6,775 nt of DNA, taken from positions 1 to 6,775 of the forward strand of contig CAIMCU010000021.1 in assembly GCA_903839585.1 (NCBI GenBank), in the 5' to 3' direction. Made by a program: the position numbers and the translations under genes. Below the pieces are notes generated by a model. That model was not told where the DNA came from. It ran no database searches and was given only the letters and a program-made list of their open reading frames with translations. The stretch comes from an uncultured Actinomycetes bacterium. GTDB lineage: Bacteria > Actinomycetota > Actinomycetes > Nanopelagicales > Nanopelagicaceae. Shown piece after piece: positions 6,588 through 6,775 of the stretch (its first letter is position 1; the number at the start of each line of letters is the position of its first letter).

Positions 6588-6775
6588 ATGGTTGCCAGAG
6601 TTAAGGGACCCACCGATCATGTAGTAATTGTTGGAGCTGGATTAGCGGGCTTAAGCGCAGCTCTTCGCTTAGCTGGTGCTGGTAGAAAGGTCACCGTTGT
6701 TGAGCGCGAAAGCGTTCCCGGTGGAAGAAGCGGTCTACTAAAGAAGGATGGTTACTCCTTTGACACTGGACCAAC
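6588..6775 (+). CDS. crtI: phytoene desaturase, CrtI family (3' truncated by window edge)
   Basis: Only the first 62 codons are present. They hold the N-terminal FAD-binding fold of CrtI-type desaturases: VVIVGAGLAGLSAALRL (12-28), the acidic VVERE (37-41), VPGGRSG (43-49) and YSFDTGP at the window end. GGR and DTGPT-like sequence match phytoene desaturases, which convert phytoene to lycopene or neurosporene. The ATG directly follows the crtE stop and is preceded by AAGGAGG, so co-expression with crtE is expected. A crtE-crtI(-crtB) order is common in actinobacterial carotenoid operons; whether a phytoene synthase follows cannot be seen. It is a different gene from the CrtD-like desaturase at 2472, with different residues in the GG(R/K) motif. 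With so little sequence, another CrtI-superfamily role remains possible. Confidence 0.82.
   Translation, partial: MVARVKGPTDHVVIVGAGLAGLSAALRLAGAGRKVTVVERESVPGGRSGLLKKDGYSFDTGP

Noticed and set aside
6029..6613. A 194-codon open frame on the minus strand opposite crtE
   Set aside because: Ser/Arg-rich translation without recognisable motifs, wholly opposite a well-supported gene; a codon-bias shadow.
1..6775. CRISPR arrays, tRNA or rRNA genes, insertion sequences, attachment sites
   Set aside because: I saw no direct repeat arrays, cloverleaf-like or rRNA sequence, transposase motifs or long terminal repeats; nearly every base lies within an identified gene.

Overview
The window is about 98% coding and looks like a chromosomal piece of a compact actinobacterial genome. 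Three things suggest this: a metF gene divergent from an IdsA-type prenyl diphosphate synthase (an arrangement I recall from Mycobacterium, Corynebacterium and Streptomyces), an actinobacterial-style CDP-alcohol phosphatidyltransferase, and gaps of at most about 26 bp with several 4-nt stop/start overlaps. The middling base composition and carotenoid gene content would suit a freshwater acI-type lineage (Nanopelagicales). That assignment is inference.

Positions 1-3992, plus strand: a tight run of four carotenoid end-group genes. They are the 3' part of a spheroidene monooxygenase-like gene (crtA), a CruF-type carotenoid 1,2-hydratase, a CruG-like family 2 glycosyltransferase, and a CrtI-superfamily desaturase that I read as CrtD-like (C-3,4 desaturase). 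The operon promoter lies left of the window.

Positions 3993-5479, minus strand: metF (5,10-methylenetetrahydrofolate reductase) followed by a CDP-alcohol phosphatidyltransferase, coupled by an ATGA overlap. The second gene ends base-to-base against the stop of the crtD-like gene, with no room for a terminator.

Positions 5480-5501: a 22-bp divergent gap. It is an imperfect palindrome centred on GGTACC, with two overlapping -10-like hexamers placed exactly for leaderless transcription of both flanking genes from GTG codons.

Positions 5502-6775, plus strand: crtE/idsA (GGPP synthase) followed directly by the 5' end of a second CrtI-family gene, most likely the true phytoene desaturase.

Together the genes suggest that CrtE makes GGPP and that CrtI (with a phytoene synthase outside the window) makes an acyclic carotene. 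CruF would then hydrate a psi end, CrtD add a 3,4 double bond, CrtA introduce a 2-keto group and CruG attach a sugar. The predicted product is a hydroxylated, keto, glycosylated carotenoid with at least one open end. This is a prediction from gene families, not an observation. The individual families are known; the combination and the symmetric promoter are the most interesting points.
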